This document shows positions 1 to 12,683 of a stretch of 64,000 nucleotides of DNA, piece by piece. Each line of letters opens with the position of its first letter. Position 1 is the first letter of the stretch. The stretch is from Gorsachius magnificus (taxonomy: Eukaryota; Chordata; Aves; Pelecaniformes; Ardeidae), in the NCBI GenBank assembly GCA_034008185.1, contig CM067082.1:87915684-87979683 (forward strand). Direction: 5' to 3'. Made by a program: the position numbers and the translations under genes. The notes below the pieces were generated by a model. It was not told the DNA's origin, did not search any database, and was given only the letters and a program-made list of their open reading frames with translations.

Positions 1-2449
1 TTATGTACAATAGTTTAAAATGTCAACAGCCAAAGCAAACATTAAAAAGGCAATTTTATTGCTGTTATGACAGAGAGAAGTCATCCAAGTATATCTGATG
101 CAATAAAATCCACAAAAATCACATCATTTCTTGTAGTATTCAGAAGATTTTTAACACCATTTCTGTCTGGGTGTAACACATAAAAACATGCACATATGCA
201 CATGCACACAAATCAATTAAAGAAAAAAAAGTAGAAACCAAATTGTTATCTTGCAAACCCAAAGAAAAACTGTTTTCAGGAATGACATTTAAACCTCCAG
301 ATTACTACCTAATATCATCTAATGATTATTCAGGTGGATGAGAACCATAGATTTAGGTATCAAAATTAATCAACAATGTTCAAGACATTGGGAAAGATCT
401 TACAAAGGTAAATGCATCTGAAAAAGTTTTACCATACCAGTGTGAACAAAGGGACACCAGCAAAGCATACATGTTAGAAAAATGTTACTGATTACTATGT
501 TAATTGATTATAGTGTTCTGCATGAATGATTCAAAATAGCAGGAGGTTAAGACTCTTCCCTTTTCCATCTGCATTTTCAGAACAAAAAGGATCCTACTAC
601 AGGGAAGACCAAGAGTCAGGGCAATGGCAGTCTGCCCTTTATTTCTTCATTTGCCTCTGACTTCGGCGACCTTGGACAAATGACTTCACCTTTCTTGCCT
701 TTCTTCCCCCTCCCACCTTCTCCTTCTGTTGTCTCTCCTAGTCCTTGCCTTTGGGGCATGGACTTCATTTCTTATGCTTTTGTATGAAGCCAAAGAGAAT
801 AGGCACCGACTGTTTCGAGCTAATGCACAATACTTTAATACTACTAAGAAAGCATGAGGATAACCTCCACGTTGCTTTAAGCTGCCATAGCTCCCAGGGA
901 AGCAGGTCTGACCAACATTAAGACCCCAGCAAAATGATCTTCTCTGGGATCTTGTAAATTTTGCAGCCTGTTGGGACTTGGCTATGGAACTGGTGGCATG
1001 TTCCTCTTCTGGGCATCTTTGCAGCCTTGCAATTACAATAGTGTTGTGCTTTGAATAATTACTGAAAACACTATCAATGTTTTAGCCATGAAACTTGAAA
1101 GACAAATTAGCAACATTTTCCCTGCCACCACTAGCAGGTACAAGTAAACTTGAAAAAGCAGGAACAAGCAAACCTGAGAAATCTAGGAATGTCCCACTAT
1201 TTGGAAGAAAAAAAAAAAATCATATGAAATAATTACATTTGCCTGATCTGATCTGTGATGCAATCCAGTGAGCTCACCACACTGAAAAGCTTGCTGAAGC
1301 CACAGAAGAGCTATGAATGGAGCATTTGCAGGACAACACTGTAGGCACAGAGGTGTGGATGTCAGAACCATAAATCCTGTCAGACAGTAACCGTAACATG
1401 GATGTGGATCAGGATGTAAACAACTCTGTGGACTAGGCATTATTTCAGGAATTAGCTCTTGTCAGAGACAACGTGGTTTCCTGAAGATTCAAAAAAAAAG
1501 ATGTAGAGAAAGACATGATGTAAATACACAGGCGACTGTATTGATGATCTCCCTCCCCCAAAAAGAGGGAGACAGGAGCAAGAGCCCATACACTAAATTT
1601 ATCAGTTTTCCTTCAAAACACTGTGTCTTGTGTGCTCATGTGAACTTTCCAAGGTTCTTCTGTCAGCAGACAAGATTACTTGTGGATTTAAGAGTGACAC
1701 AAGGTGCTTTTAATTGAACTTTACTCCTCAGAGGGCATCAGAAAACTGACAGCGATAGGACTCAGCTAAGTGCAGGGATCTGGCGGAGCCAGATCTGTTA
1801 CTGAGACCCTGGGTAAGGAACGAGAGGAAACTGATATCTTGCAATAACAGTGATGTCTAAGGACACCCAGTGTCTTCCGTAATTCTCTGTCGCCGAACAC
1901 CCTGATACTGCCTTTGATCAGCAGCAACTTCACTTAGCAACCTGATGTACGTGGGCATGGTCTCCTCTGCATGTAATTCTCTAGGTGCTGGGAGGGACCC
2001 AGTTGCTCTCTCCAGTACATGGTGGAAAACACAATGCGAATCTGAGAGATTGGGACTTTCGCACTCAGAACAGTATGTGTGGAGACATACCTAATTATAG
2101 ATAAAGTAGTTGATTTAAGCCTGCCCTCAGCTTTAAATACTTCAAATGCTTTAATGGATTTGCGTTGCCGTATTGAGTTTCTGAATGGAAAGTGTGACAG
2201 TGTTTGGGTGAATGACAGCTCTTCAGCCTTCAGGACTCTTGCAACAGACTTATGAAACTACCCTAGGATGAAGACCCACTGGAAAACGCAGCTGTGAAAT
2301 TTCAGCCTTAACCAATCGCACCCTCGTCTTCCCAAGAGAAACTGTGTTTTCAAATTATCTGTTTTCTTCTATCCCTCCCATGGTTTTATGCTTAGGTATC
2401 AGCATTGTTTTTCAGCTAGGTACAGAAACTGAAAATAATACCTTTACAC
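1..2449. other. Intron or 3' region beyond the last visible exon
   Basis: No coding exon is recognised here on either strand. In gene direction this sequence follows the exon at 2450-2586, which ends in the middle of a codon, so it should be intron leading to at least one further exon outside the window. It is AT-rich single-copy-looking sequence with short A runs. The open frame of 85 codons on the minus strand at 1183-1440 has no supporting splice sites and is not called. One copy of a repeated 17 bp motif (AAATAATTACATTTGCC) lies at 1227-1243. Confidence 0.5.
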
Positions 2450-2586
2450 CTTGCTGTACTCTTCTTCCTCTCCCTCAGCTTGATACGTGAAGATGTGTCC
2501 AGCACGCTGTCCATTTCGCTTCCGTGCTCCTGGGCTGTGCTCATGTTATTAGACAAAAGACTTTCTTCGGTAATATCACCAAATGC
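2450..2586 (-). CDS. Coding exon, hydrophilic tail of a multi-pass membrane protein (possible OFCC1/ojoplano family)
   Basis: This 137 nt exon is read on the minus strand. It is preceded by a good acceptor (ATTCTGTTTTTCAG) and followed by AAG|GTGTAA, a usable but weaker donor. Frame 0 is open and gives about 45 residues beginning AFGDITEESLLSNN and ending near RIKLRERKKSTA. It is acidic and serine-rich first, then strongly basic, with no hydrophobic segment, as expected of a cytoplasmic tail. It starts in phase 0, which matches the phase 0 end of the exon at 12396-12605, giving the junction LPDGAIVE|AFGDITEE. It ends with two bases of a codon, so coding continues in an exon below position 1. 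No database match could be made. It is the least conserved-looking of the well-supported exons. Confidence 0.75.
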
Positions 2587-4080
2587 CTGAAAAACAGAAT
2601 GGATAAACCCAACATATTATTATGGCAGCATTCAGTGAAATATCAGAGGGAAGAGAGATGACTTTGATTACACTTCCCCACCCCTCTCTTCTTGCTTTCA
2701 AAATATTGCAGCTTAGAAGCTTGTGTGTGTGTGAAATTTTATTCTGTCATACTAATAACCCAGCTTTACAGCAGCTTACAGTTTAGCTTTCATGGTTCAG
2801 TTCCACTCTTAGGCTTATAACAATTTTTCTAACAGTTCTGCCAAAATATTATAAAGTAAAAGTTACTGTAAGTGTATTCACTAATACAGATAGAACAGTG
2901 AGATTAGCAATTTAAACACATGTGAAATGTGAATTCGCCTAATTTTTCTCAGACTCTAAAAGCTTTAGTAAAACAGTGGAATGGGGATTTTTACGCCCGT
3001 TGCTTTTAATAATTTCTTCTTATGATGTTCTTGACACATGGAGAAGATTTGAGAGAATAAAGAATAGACCTTCAAAGAAGAAAATCATGGCCATGAGGAG
3101 GAGATGATGTGTTATAGGACTGGAAACTGGTTATAAAGCCAAGACACTGCATCAGATCCAGCTCAGTTCATTAGCAGTTACCACATCGCATGTCAGATCC
3201 TCAGCTTGTGCCATGTGGGTGGCATTTTGCACAAGAGTGCCCTGGCTCCGATTGTTTTCACTTTCTGGAGTGCCCATATAAGAGAAATTTTGCTCAGATG
3301 AATGTGAGCAGAAATCAGATTTCAGATGCTGAGAAGTAACAGAACCTCAGCTCTGTCTAGCTGCTCTTACTCAAACGCCAGCATGGAAAAAGCAGATTGC
3401 TCCAATAATACCGTAATGTTTTAATGAATTTTGCTATTCTCAACCTGGTTTAGCACAGCTGTAATAACTCTGGTTTATGTATGGGAATAATCTCTAATTT
3501 CTATTGCATTTTTGTATACTTTTATAATCTGGCTGATGAAGCATCTCAAAATATTTGTTGTACTTCTGGATCTGATACGCTGGGAAGCGCTGTTACCTCT
3601 GGAACAGGGAGATACAGACAACGTAGGGGATATTCCCCACTTCACATAAAAAACTGTTATTGATCATTGGAGAGGTCTTGTGCATCCTACATCCTAGGCA
3701 AGTTTCTTCGTGCCAGACTACTCTTTCTTCTTAGCTACATACTACTTACACAGAACACCTACTACTTGATTTATAGCTTTATTCTTTTACACTAAGGGAT
3801 AGTCCAGTTTTAGATTGTCCTGAGCTGTTTCTCTCACGGCATAAACAATCTTCAGGACAGGTCAAACAGAGGTACAACATCATGGCAGGGCTTCATAGCA
3901 ACACTTTGGCAATATACAAAATCAAGACAACAGAAGACAAAAAGGGGCCCTATAACATCAGTGAGCTAAGAGAAACAGTGATATTTTTACTGTCATCATA
4001 ATCTGAGAAAAAATATGGAAATATCGTCAGGGTATACCTGGAGATTTAATGCTAATTTCCCAGAAATTGGAACACTAATT

Positions 4081-4470
4081 TCATAGAATCATTTAGGTTG
4101 GAAAAGACCTTTAAGATCATCAAGTAGAACCATAAACCTAACACTGTCAAGTGTTACTAAATCATGTCCCTAAGCGCCATGTCTATCCGTCTTTTAAAAA
4201 CCTCCGGGAATGGGGACTCAACCACTTCCCTGGTCAGCCTGTTCCAGTGCTTAATAACCCTTTCAGTGAAGAAATTCTTCCTAATATCCTGTCTAAACCT
4301 CCTCTGGCACAACTTGAGGCCATGTCCTCTTGTCCTATTACTTGAGAGAAGACACCGACACCCCCTCACTACAACCTCCTTTTGGGGATAAGGTCTCCCC
4401 TGAGCCTCCTTTTCTCCAGGCTAAACAACCCCCGTTCCCTCAGCTGCTCCTCATAAGACTTGTTTCTACG
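4081..4470 (-). mobile_element. CR1 LINE fragment, 3' end, minus orientation
   Basis: The plus strand begins TCATAGAATCATTTAGGTTGG, the reverse complement of the usual CR1 3' end. The minus-strand translation at about 4157-4369 contains the signature of the end of CR1 ORF2: [15 protein letters not shown] followed by a basic stretch and LRDMI. The fragment is truncated at its 5' end (near 4470), which is usual for CR1, and carries a single copy of the terminal ATTCTATGA-type unit. The far boundary is approximate. It is a dead copy: only the last part of the reverse-transcriptase frame remains. It lies in the 9.8 kb intron, in the same orientation as the host gene. Confidence 0.93.
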
Positions 4471-7400
4471 CAAAAAAAGAGGACACAGGATATTTAGAGT
4501 TCACTGGAAAAGCCTTTCCATTGGTGTTGGTTAACACATACCAAAAGCTCTTTCAAATCTGATAGTTCACATACCCAGCATGCCTGACTGAAGCAACAGA
4601 AACCCTTTGCTACACTTAAGGTGCTATCATTTACTTGTGTCCTTTAAATTGAAGCTTGTATGTGTATGTCAGACTTGATCAGATGTTGTGCAGAGTTCTG
4701 TTCTTAAATTAAAGTCCAAGTTGTTGTTTCTGAGAGTGACTTAATAGCAGTAACCTTATGGTTAATCAACGGTGTAGTAAAGTTCACTGTGCACTTACTG
4801 CAGTGTAATTATAAAGTGAGCAAAAATATAATTGATGCATTTTGTCAATCTGTGTAGCTGCAAGGTACTTTTTCAAAGGTTATTTTTTTATTTGGATAAA
4901 ATAAGTTAATGCTGTTTTGGCAATTATCCTTTGACTTCAGAGATTTTACTGCTGATTCAGGTAAAACGATATGAGAGATGAATAAAGATTATAAGCATTT
5001 AAGAGTACAAAATACCTTCTGCAGCAATCAGTGGCTCTACCCTTGCAGCATAAAGTCATTCAGAAAATCACTGAAAATACAGGTGTTTAAAGTGGGTTGG
5101 AACTGAAAGGGAAGTGTTTCAATACAAAATAGCACTTTTAAAGTACCCCTTAATTATCAGCACTGATGTTTGCTATACAGCACAACTACAATGATATGGC
5201 AATATCTTTCCCATGAGCATTGGCTCAGACTGAACAGAGGCACCTGAACTTGCTCCTATCCCTTCTGTGAACATCCGAAGGAAACAGCTCTAACTGCCCA
5301 GGCCCCCATGGAAAAAATAAATGCAAATATCCATGCCCATAAGATATTTGTGTATATATTGGCTAGGTATGTACCCCTTGCTCCTCACCCCATATTCTCT
5401 GCCAGTAATAAAGGAGCCAGCATGATTTAAAATTGCATATTCATATGCAGAATAAGGATAGAATGCTGCAGTGTAGGCATTTCAGTCTTTTTCTGGTTAT
5501 CTGAAATCCTGTGCATCCTGCTGAAGGGCAGTGGTGGACCTGTCTCACACTTTCCAGGTCCTTCTATCGGACCACAGCCTCCACTACAGATAATCAGGAC
5601 ATGGTGTCTTGACAGAAATACATCTTTTTCCACATGGCTCTGTGAGTTTCTGGGGTGGAAAGTGTATTGGACCCGGGATTTGGAGAAAGCTAGAGAGGGG
5701 AGAAATGGCCACAAGGCTGCCTCCTGCATTTGCCTCCTGGTGCATGCAGCAGCATAGCCTTAACTGTAGTTGATAATCTTAATAGATTAATAATTGATAG
5801 ATGCAGTTTCCATTTAAGACTATACCTCACTTTACTGAAAAAAAGTAAGGACTTAATGTTATACTTGAAAGGGTAAACAACCCAAATCAGAAGGTATGAA
5901 GAAGTAACTTCTCCTTGGCTGAGACGCAGTGTGCGCGTCCTCTGCATCTGCAGGAAATGGGGTGGCTTAGCCATCACAAGGGCAAGGAGCAACAGACTGG
6001 GTCCATTTCAGGACAGGATTCACATGTCACATGTGAGAAGAGCTGGATCAATTTAAGAGAAAATCGTGGAGATGCAAGATTGCTCAAGGAAAACTCTCTT
6101 TTTCTTGTTCTTTTCAGTGGGGTGGAAAGAGTCACCTGGACAACTATTTTATTTCTTAAACTGATTATCTTTAACTGAATTATAACATTAAAGGAGAAAT
6201 ATATACTGGTAAAGAAAAATTAAAACAGTCTGGTTTACTTCGTATTTGCAGAGGAACTAGCAATACTGCCATGATCCTCAACAAAAGGGCTATAAACTGG
6301 GCAGTACTGATTTGATTGCCTATATCCATGGGAGCATCCCTTAGCGGACTTTTATCATGCATGAATCCCAATTGAATCTCAATGCATGTTGAGAGGTGTC
6401 ATCCTTCCGCTGAACTCAGTCACAAAATATTACTCATCTTCAATGGGGCACAATCAGATCTCAGAATTAGGCGGGCAGCATGTGGCGAAGCATATTCAGC
6501 CCAGGAGTACATACACACTTGCATGCATTAATGTGGGTAGAATCACTCTTGTGAGGGATAAACCTTTGCTGTTAATCCCTGCTTTTACAGGGATATCCAG
6601 GAAAACGACTATTGTAAAGTGGCCACATTTGTGGATGACCTGGCGTGACGCTGCTGAAGCCAGCTAATGTAGGTCAGTCTACACCAAATAATTACATTTG
6701 CCCAGCCTCTCCCCAGCCAAGAGGTCCTCACCCACTCACCTCAGCTGATCCAGCTTATGGTTTGGAAAGGCCAGAGCTTTCCTTCTCCCTATGCAGGGTC
6801 TGGTGAGATGATGAAGCCATTACGTAGCGTACCAACCTCAGTTACTGAGCTGGAGCAATCCTTCCTCTTTCTCTTCTCCGTAAATCTTTGGTGACCACTG
6901 CAGTGAGACTCTTTATGAAAACGGCGCGTGGGGCTTTTGCGGTAAACTTGACCAATTTAGTCCCTTAATGAAGTTATAGCCAGAAAAAGCTGCACTCACA
7001 TACATGCATAAACTGCACTGGAGTCAACTGTATGGCTTATGCACATAAGGGAAAAAAAATAGAGCCCAATATTCATAGTAACATTGACTATATAAAAAGA
7101 ATTTGTGGAATTAAGAATAAAACATGAGGCAATTTGTTGATTTGCCCAGGGAATATATGGGAGCGACAAATGTGTAGATTATTCTAAGGTTGTTTTTTAG
7201 TGTCATTATCAGATCCAAGAACTGTATATAAAAGCACACAGTCCTTCACATGCTAAAAGTATAGTTTGCTCAAACAATTGTAAAATATTCAGTATTCTTA
7301 AGATTAAATATCTGAATATTGCTTCTGAAGGAACAGCTGTCAGCTTAAATCTAAAGTCTAGTTTGTTTACTGGCTGTATTTTATATCTGTTAGAAAATGA

Positions 7401-8679
7401 CACCAAATGGCAATAAAATTGTTGTAAGTATTCTACTGGGGAATATAAATGCCCTTTGGTTACAGTGTACATATCTTTATACATAATTCCAGTATATTTT
7501 CCCTAGAATTATGTTAAATATGTAAAAAGCCTTTTCTCATAAAGGTAAAAATGCTAGATGTTTCCAAGCTGTAATTTAGCATTAGTGTCAAGATTGCTTC
7601 AGAAAATAAGCTACGGTTACTGTTTCATTCTTTTTAAGTGTCACTCAGCATACCATATCTGATCTTGTATTCAAAATAAACTTATATGATTTTATTCACT
7701 TTTCCAGAAGTGCAAGAGAGTTTAGACATAATTTATAGCATATGGATTGATGTAAATAGCTTAAACTAAGTAATTGGCTAGTCACCTACGCTGTCTTATC
7801 CTATTACTACTAGGTACTTTTCAAGTAATTAGGGAAAACAGATCTCTTTCATCCAGTAAGTTTAAATTAGATGAATCCTTGACATTTGTGTAGGTTTATT
7901 TGATAGATAAAATCATACTATACAAAAAGTTTCTCTACAATGCTGAGGTTTACTAGGCCTATAATAAGAAACTGATTTTTTGCTGAGTTAAAGTGACTTA
8001 TCTTTGCCCTTTTAATAAGAAATCATCTCCAGTCAACAAAAGTCGAGATAAAAATCACTGAGTTGGTGTTATCACCATGTAGACAGCAAACACGTGCCAC
8101 CATCATTAACTTTTCTGTGCATGGATTTCAAATACATTTAAAATACCAAAACTCAATAATTTCCTGCATATTACAATAACATCAGGTTAATGAATAAGGG
8201 AAAGCATGAAAAGTGATTTATTTGGGGAAGGTCATTCCTTGGTTAGCCAACACTTAAATTGAATACTATAAAGGAGAAATATAGGTAAAAAGGAAAATGG
8301 GTTTTACTGCATGTGAATTCTTTGAGTTTTACAATGCTTATGATAAAAGGACTGCACTTACAAGTTTAACCTCTATAATTTTTATGCTGCACATTTAAAA
8401 AAAAATTCTTTTTATTTAACATTTCTAGGGTAATTCATATATGTCACCTTGTACTTAATGTTCCTTTTAAAAGTTATTTTTGCCTCATGCTTATGAAACC
8501 TATAAAACTACTTTTCATACCAGACATGAAATTTCTAGTTATACCAGCAAAGTTGGACCTTTAATGGGAATACCATACTTAAAGAAATAAGTATTTTCAA
8601 GAAGTTATTGGATAGAGAGACATTTATTCCTGGCTAGTATACTCCTGCACACAGCACTTACAAACTGGCCTTACTTACC

Positions 8680-8681
<2 letters not shown>

Positions 8682-8711
<30 letters not shown>
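8682..8711. repeat. A30 homopolymer tract
   Basis: Thirty consecutive A residues on the plus strand, followed by GTATTATTATTA. No recognisable retrotransposon or retrocopy precedes it, so it is called as a simple repeat only. Confidence 0.95.
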
Positions 8712-8714
<3 letters not shown>

Positions 8715-11700
8715 TTATTATTAAAGGTTTTGGTTCCTTGGCTTAAATGAAGTTCACACTTAAGTGCTTTGCTGAATTAGGGCTATGACAAAACCTTGCT
8801 TTCACTGAAGTAAAAAAAAGAGTAGGATGAGGTTGTGAATATAACATTCTTTATGAGAATCCAAGGACTTTAAAGCAAGATTATGCAAAATTCCTCTTAT
8901 GCCTGTCGAAGAATATCTGCAGATACAGAAACATATCTGAGGCTGAAGTTACTAGGAGCTGAACACATGAGTTGGAGGAAGAATTTAGCCTGGTGATTTA
9001 AATACTGTTCTCACATCAGTGTGTTCGAGGAGAGATGTACTGCCACCCCAATAACCCAGAGCTCATTGGCCTGCACACACACCTCAGTTAGCTGAATGCT
9101 GAGAACCTACCGCTCGTGCCAGTGGTACCCTCTGAACACTGTCCATATTTGCACGTGCTTTTCAAAGCTATTACCATTTCTGTGGTGTTTTCCGACAAAT
9201 GGCTCATTTCCTGCTATTATACATATTATTTCTGAAGAACACCTACTAATACCAGCAACCATCATGCTGCAATGGCACAAAGAATTGCACATCCAATGGA
9301 GAGATGTTAGTCCCCAAATCCTTCAATTAATGAGGTCCCACTGCAGTAATTAGGAATAGGTGTTATGGCTCTTTCAGGCATGATTCCTGAAAGTCACAGA
9401 AATTAAAGGCAAAGCCCTTTCATTTTGCTGTAATAAAAGTGAACAAACAAACAAAAAGTTACACTGAAATAATTACATTTTCACCCTTGGTATGTTGCTG
9501 TAGTAAAAAGCATGACTGCTTTGCAGGAAGAAGGTGCATGCAAACCTCAGGTCCTAGATGCTGTTTAATTACTCCTTGTCTTCTGCAATAGCACTAACCC
9601 ACCCAAAAGGGAGGAAAAAGAAGTGAAAATTGGTTGTTTTCTTGCTCTGTGGACTCTGCAAGACAGATGTATATACAAAGCTAGGACATGTCACAGCTGC
9701 CACAGACCTCACGTGTTCCTACAGACCATGTTCCTACGGTCCCAAGACAGCATTTCATGCAGATAACTTATCTCTGGTGAGGAGAAAGAGGCTTGCCCAT
9801 CATGAAGAAAGAGGAAAAACAGCTGCCATTCCTACGACAGGGAGAGAATAGCTAACAGTCTCTGCCCTTGCCACTGTGGAAGAAGAGCCCTCCCTCCTTC
9901 ACCACTGCTGGCAGGGCGAGGAAGGGAATGAAAAGCAAAAGGGCAGCCCATCTTGTTTCTTCTGGTGAAGTGTTGTACCCGTTCTGGCAGTAAACAAGTA
10001 AAATTATCAAATCAGATTTTGTAGGTAAACTTCTGGAAGAGAGAAGTCTTATTTACACCAAAACGTGATCCAAATAAGTACATGGAAACTGACAATGAAT
10101 AAATTGTGGCTGGAGAATAAGAGGAGACATCTGACCAAATAGACTGTAAGGACCCAGGAACATCTTTCCATTGAATCACTGGGAACAAAATACCTGAACT
10201 AGACTAGGTTTAGGTAAATTAAATTACCTGAATCTTCAGGACTAGCTCTAAATATTCAGACTGAAAATGCTTATACAAAATGAATAGTCTACAGAAGCAG
10301 CAGCCTGGACAGATTATCCCAAGAAGCCCATGTAGTCTTCATTTCCTACACCCTTAAAAGCTATACTTAAGGTTGCAATGCAACCTTTTAGCTCCAAAAT
10401 GGTTTTCTAACCCCACTCAAGTACCACTGCTTCCCTAGCTGCAGCAGAGGCAAAAAAAAAAAAACCCTGTTCCTGAGGGGCAGCAACAGCAGCAAGTGGT
10501 GAAGCTCAGGTGGGTTTTCCCCATGGCAGAAAACTTCTCACTAGTCAGCGTGTAGTTTTTAAAATTCATTAACTTGTAGAATATTCCTAATTTGGAACTA
10601 AAGTAGAAAGCCCTGACCTATAAAATACACAAATGTATAATTACATCCATTATCAGCTAAATGTAAGATCTGTATATAAGTTTTACTGCAATTTCTAGTT
10701 AAGCACATTTCTTACATGTAATTGTATTTAAATCAACAAGTAAAAGTGCTGTAAAGCATGCATTGATCTCCTGAATTAGACATGCAGCTTTCAAGATGGT
10801 GACATAAGAATCAGCCACATAGATTTTAGGGATCAACTGTGTTGTGATCTGGTGTGGGAAACTGTACAGAAGTAGCTTGAGCATTCACATTGTGCAGTGC
10901 TCACTTTGTGGATGCTGATCAGCATCAGTCCAGAAGCTGGAAACTTCTGGGAAGACAAAATTACATTCTGTGGAAATGCATTTCTCCTCTCTCTGAAATA
11001 CAGAAGGGATTAATAAACTGAACCAGTGCACTGGGTTAAGATTGCCTCGGGTGTTTGAAACCCCTCCTTCCACAGCCTTGTGGAAGCTGAACAAAACCTC
11101 AGGACCAAAAAGCTGAGAACAACTTCATTGGGAAGAAACATTCTGCAAAGAGCTACTGTTTGTAACAGGCAGAAAGTAGGAATGAGGCTGCATTGTTGAC
11201 CTCAAACACGGGAAAGGTGTTCTAACAAAAATCTAGCCAATGATTTGTATGAGGAGCTTCTTCAACAGACTTAGGCATGGACCTGGATTTGCCGGTTTCT
11301 TTGTTTCAATAGTTAAGTTCTACTTCTGCAGGCCACATGCCTTCTCTTGTTTTCTTTGGCCAGCTCTAAGACTCTGGTGTCTTCACTCTGGTGAATCACA
11401 GGTTCCTGGGGCAGAAAATTATGTTTGGATTCCTTGAGGACAGTTTCCTTTAAATTAAATTTTCTTTAAAAAGCCAAGTAGGGCAAAGACATTAAGAATA
11501 AAATCTTTTAATGAAGAAAACAGCCTTGAAACATCAACCAAAGGAGCAGAAGCAACATTTGCCTCATGCTGGAAAGATGTACTTGAACCTTCACCTTAGA
11601 AGTGAGCAGCTGAAAACTTTGTACTTCAGCATCATTTGCTCCTGTTTTCTATGGTAAACAGACCTCCACGATGATGCTCCCACTTCTTATTTGGGTAGGT

Positions 11701-12395
11701 AAAATCATATTCTTTCACTCTACTTTCTCTTAAATGGCAAATTTTTTTCAATTTCTCTCAATGCAAGACCAAAGGCAACAAGGAAATGCACTACTTCTAA
11801 GCGCTTATAGCAAAAATGGCAATGCAATGAACGAGATACAGCCTATGAAAAAAGTGATGGGTAATACTTCTTTTTAATACCATCCTGTATTGTGTTTAAA
11901 TCTGACAACATCCAGATTTGAATCTAAGACTTGCAAGATGCCAGTAAGTAATCTAACTGTGCCTTAGCTCTGTGTATCTGAGGAAAAACCAAATGAATGG
12001 CCATACCTGTAGTACTAGCTGTATAATGAATGTGCACAATACTTACATTGTATATTTATATATATAAAATAATTCCTGTACAGAATGACCTTATGTGTTT
12101 CTAAGCAATATATATTTATAAATAATCTCTATGCGTGTAGTTTCAATGTATATCTTACATAATTGCCTTCAAATGGCTCTATAAACAATGCTAAATTGCT
12201 ACTTTGCACTGCAAACGCATTAACTCATTGATTTTACACTGCTGTTTAGGAGCGAGGTCTTCCTGTGGAAGATTTCAGTGTATATTTTTGTGCAGGGTCA
12301 GGCAGGTCCATTCTCCTGTTTTGACGCTGACCTACTTCTGAAGCACACCCCCTTTGCCTTCACAATCTGCAGGTGAGGCGCCTGCTTGGACCTAC

Positions 12396-12605
12396 CTCAA
12401 CGATAGCCCCATCAGGTAGCCTGAGGAAGTGCCTGTAGAGCTCCTGGAAGCCGCTGAGGTGAACAGTGTAGACAGAGACATGAACGGTGGTGCTACCTCT
12501 CCAGGTAGCTGCAGAGTCAGGGATTTCATCCTGGTGCTGGAGGTCACAGCTGGAGACACCAGGCTTGCTGGCGTGGTCCTTCCAGATGTAATCAGACACT
12601 GCCAC
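12396..12605 (-). CDS. Coding exon, soluble region of the membrane protein (possible OFCC1/ojoplano family)
   Basis: This 210 nt exon encodes 70 codons in phase 0 on the minus strand. The acceptor is CTTCTGTCTCACTAG and the donor is GAG|GTAGGT. The translation starts VAVSDYIWKDHASKPG, continues through a polar region with two cysteines and a histidine/glutamine-rich patch, and ends SGFQELYRHFLRLPDGAIVE. The last 35 residues alternate like beta strands (VHVSVYTVHLSGF) followed by an amphipathic helix, which suggests a folded cytoplasmic domain. The junction with the preceding exon (GERRM|VAVSDYIW) and with the next exon (AIVE|AFGD) are both in phase. The family is not recognised with certainty. 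The acceptor is odd because its upstream 80 bases are G-rich and GT-rich in gene sense. Confidence 0.9.
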
Positions 12606-12620
12606 CTAGTGAGACAGAAG

Positions 12621-12683
12621 CCCCCCCCTCATTACACACACGTGCACACACACAGAGAGTCCCCCACCCCCCCGCCCCCCCAT
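12621..12683 (-). repeat. G-rich and GT-rich tract (gene sense) upstream of an exon acceptor
   Basis: On the plus strand this is C8, then an alternating CA/CG stretch, then C5-A-C7-G-C7. In the sense of the gene it is G7-C-G7-T-G5, a GT repeat, and G8 ending 15 nt before the exon at 12396-12605. The three G runs alone satisfy much of a G-quadruplex pattern, and with the G8 run there are four. Any effect on splicing is inference. Confidence 0.85.

Larger units (their letters stand above)
2587..12395 (-). other. Intron of about 9.8 kb between the exons at 12396-12605 and 2450-2586
   Basis: The intron starts with GTAGGT (gene sense, ending at 12395) and ends with the acceptor TTTTTCAG just above 2586. 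It holds a CR1 fragment at 4081-4470, an A30 tract at 8682-8711 and two copies of a repeated 15-17 bp TAATTA-containing motif (6686-6702 and 9466-9480). The rest is AT-rich with no exon I can support. Open frames of 60-100 codons, for example 5427-5729 and 5690-5992 on the minus strand, overlap each other in different frames and lack credible splice borders. Confidence 0.6.

Noticed and set aside
8682..8711. A30 tract as the poly(A) tail of a processed pseudogene
   Set aside because: No gene-like sequence or target-site duplication is visible beside it.
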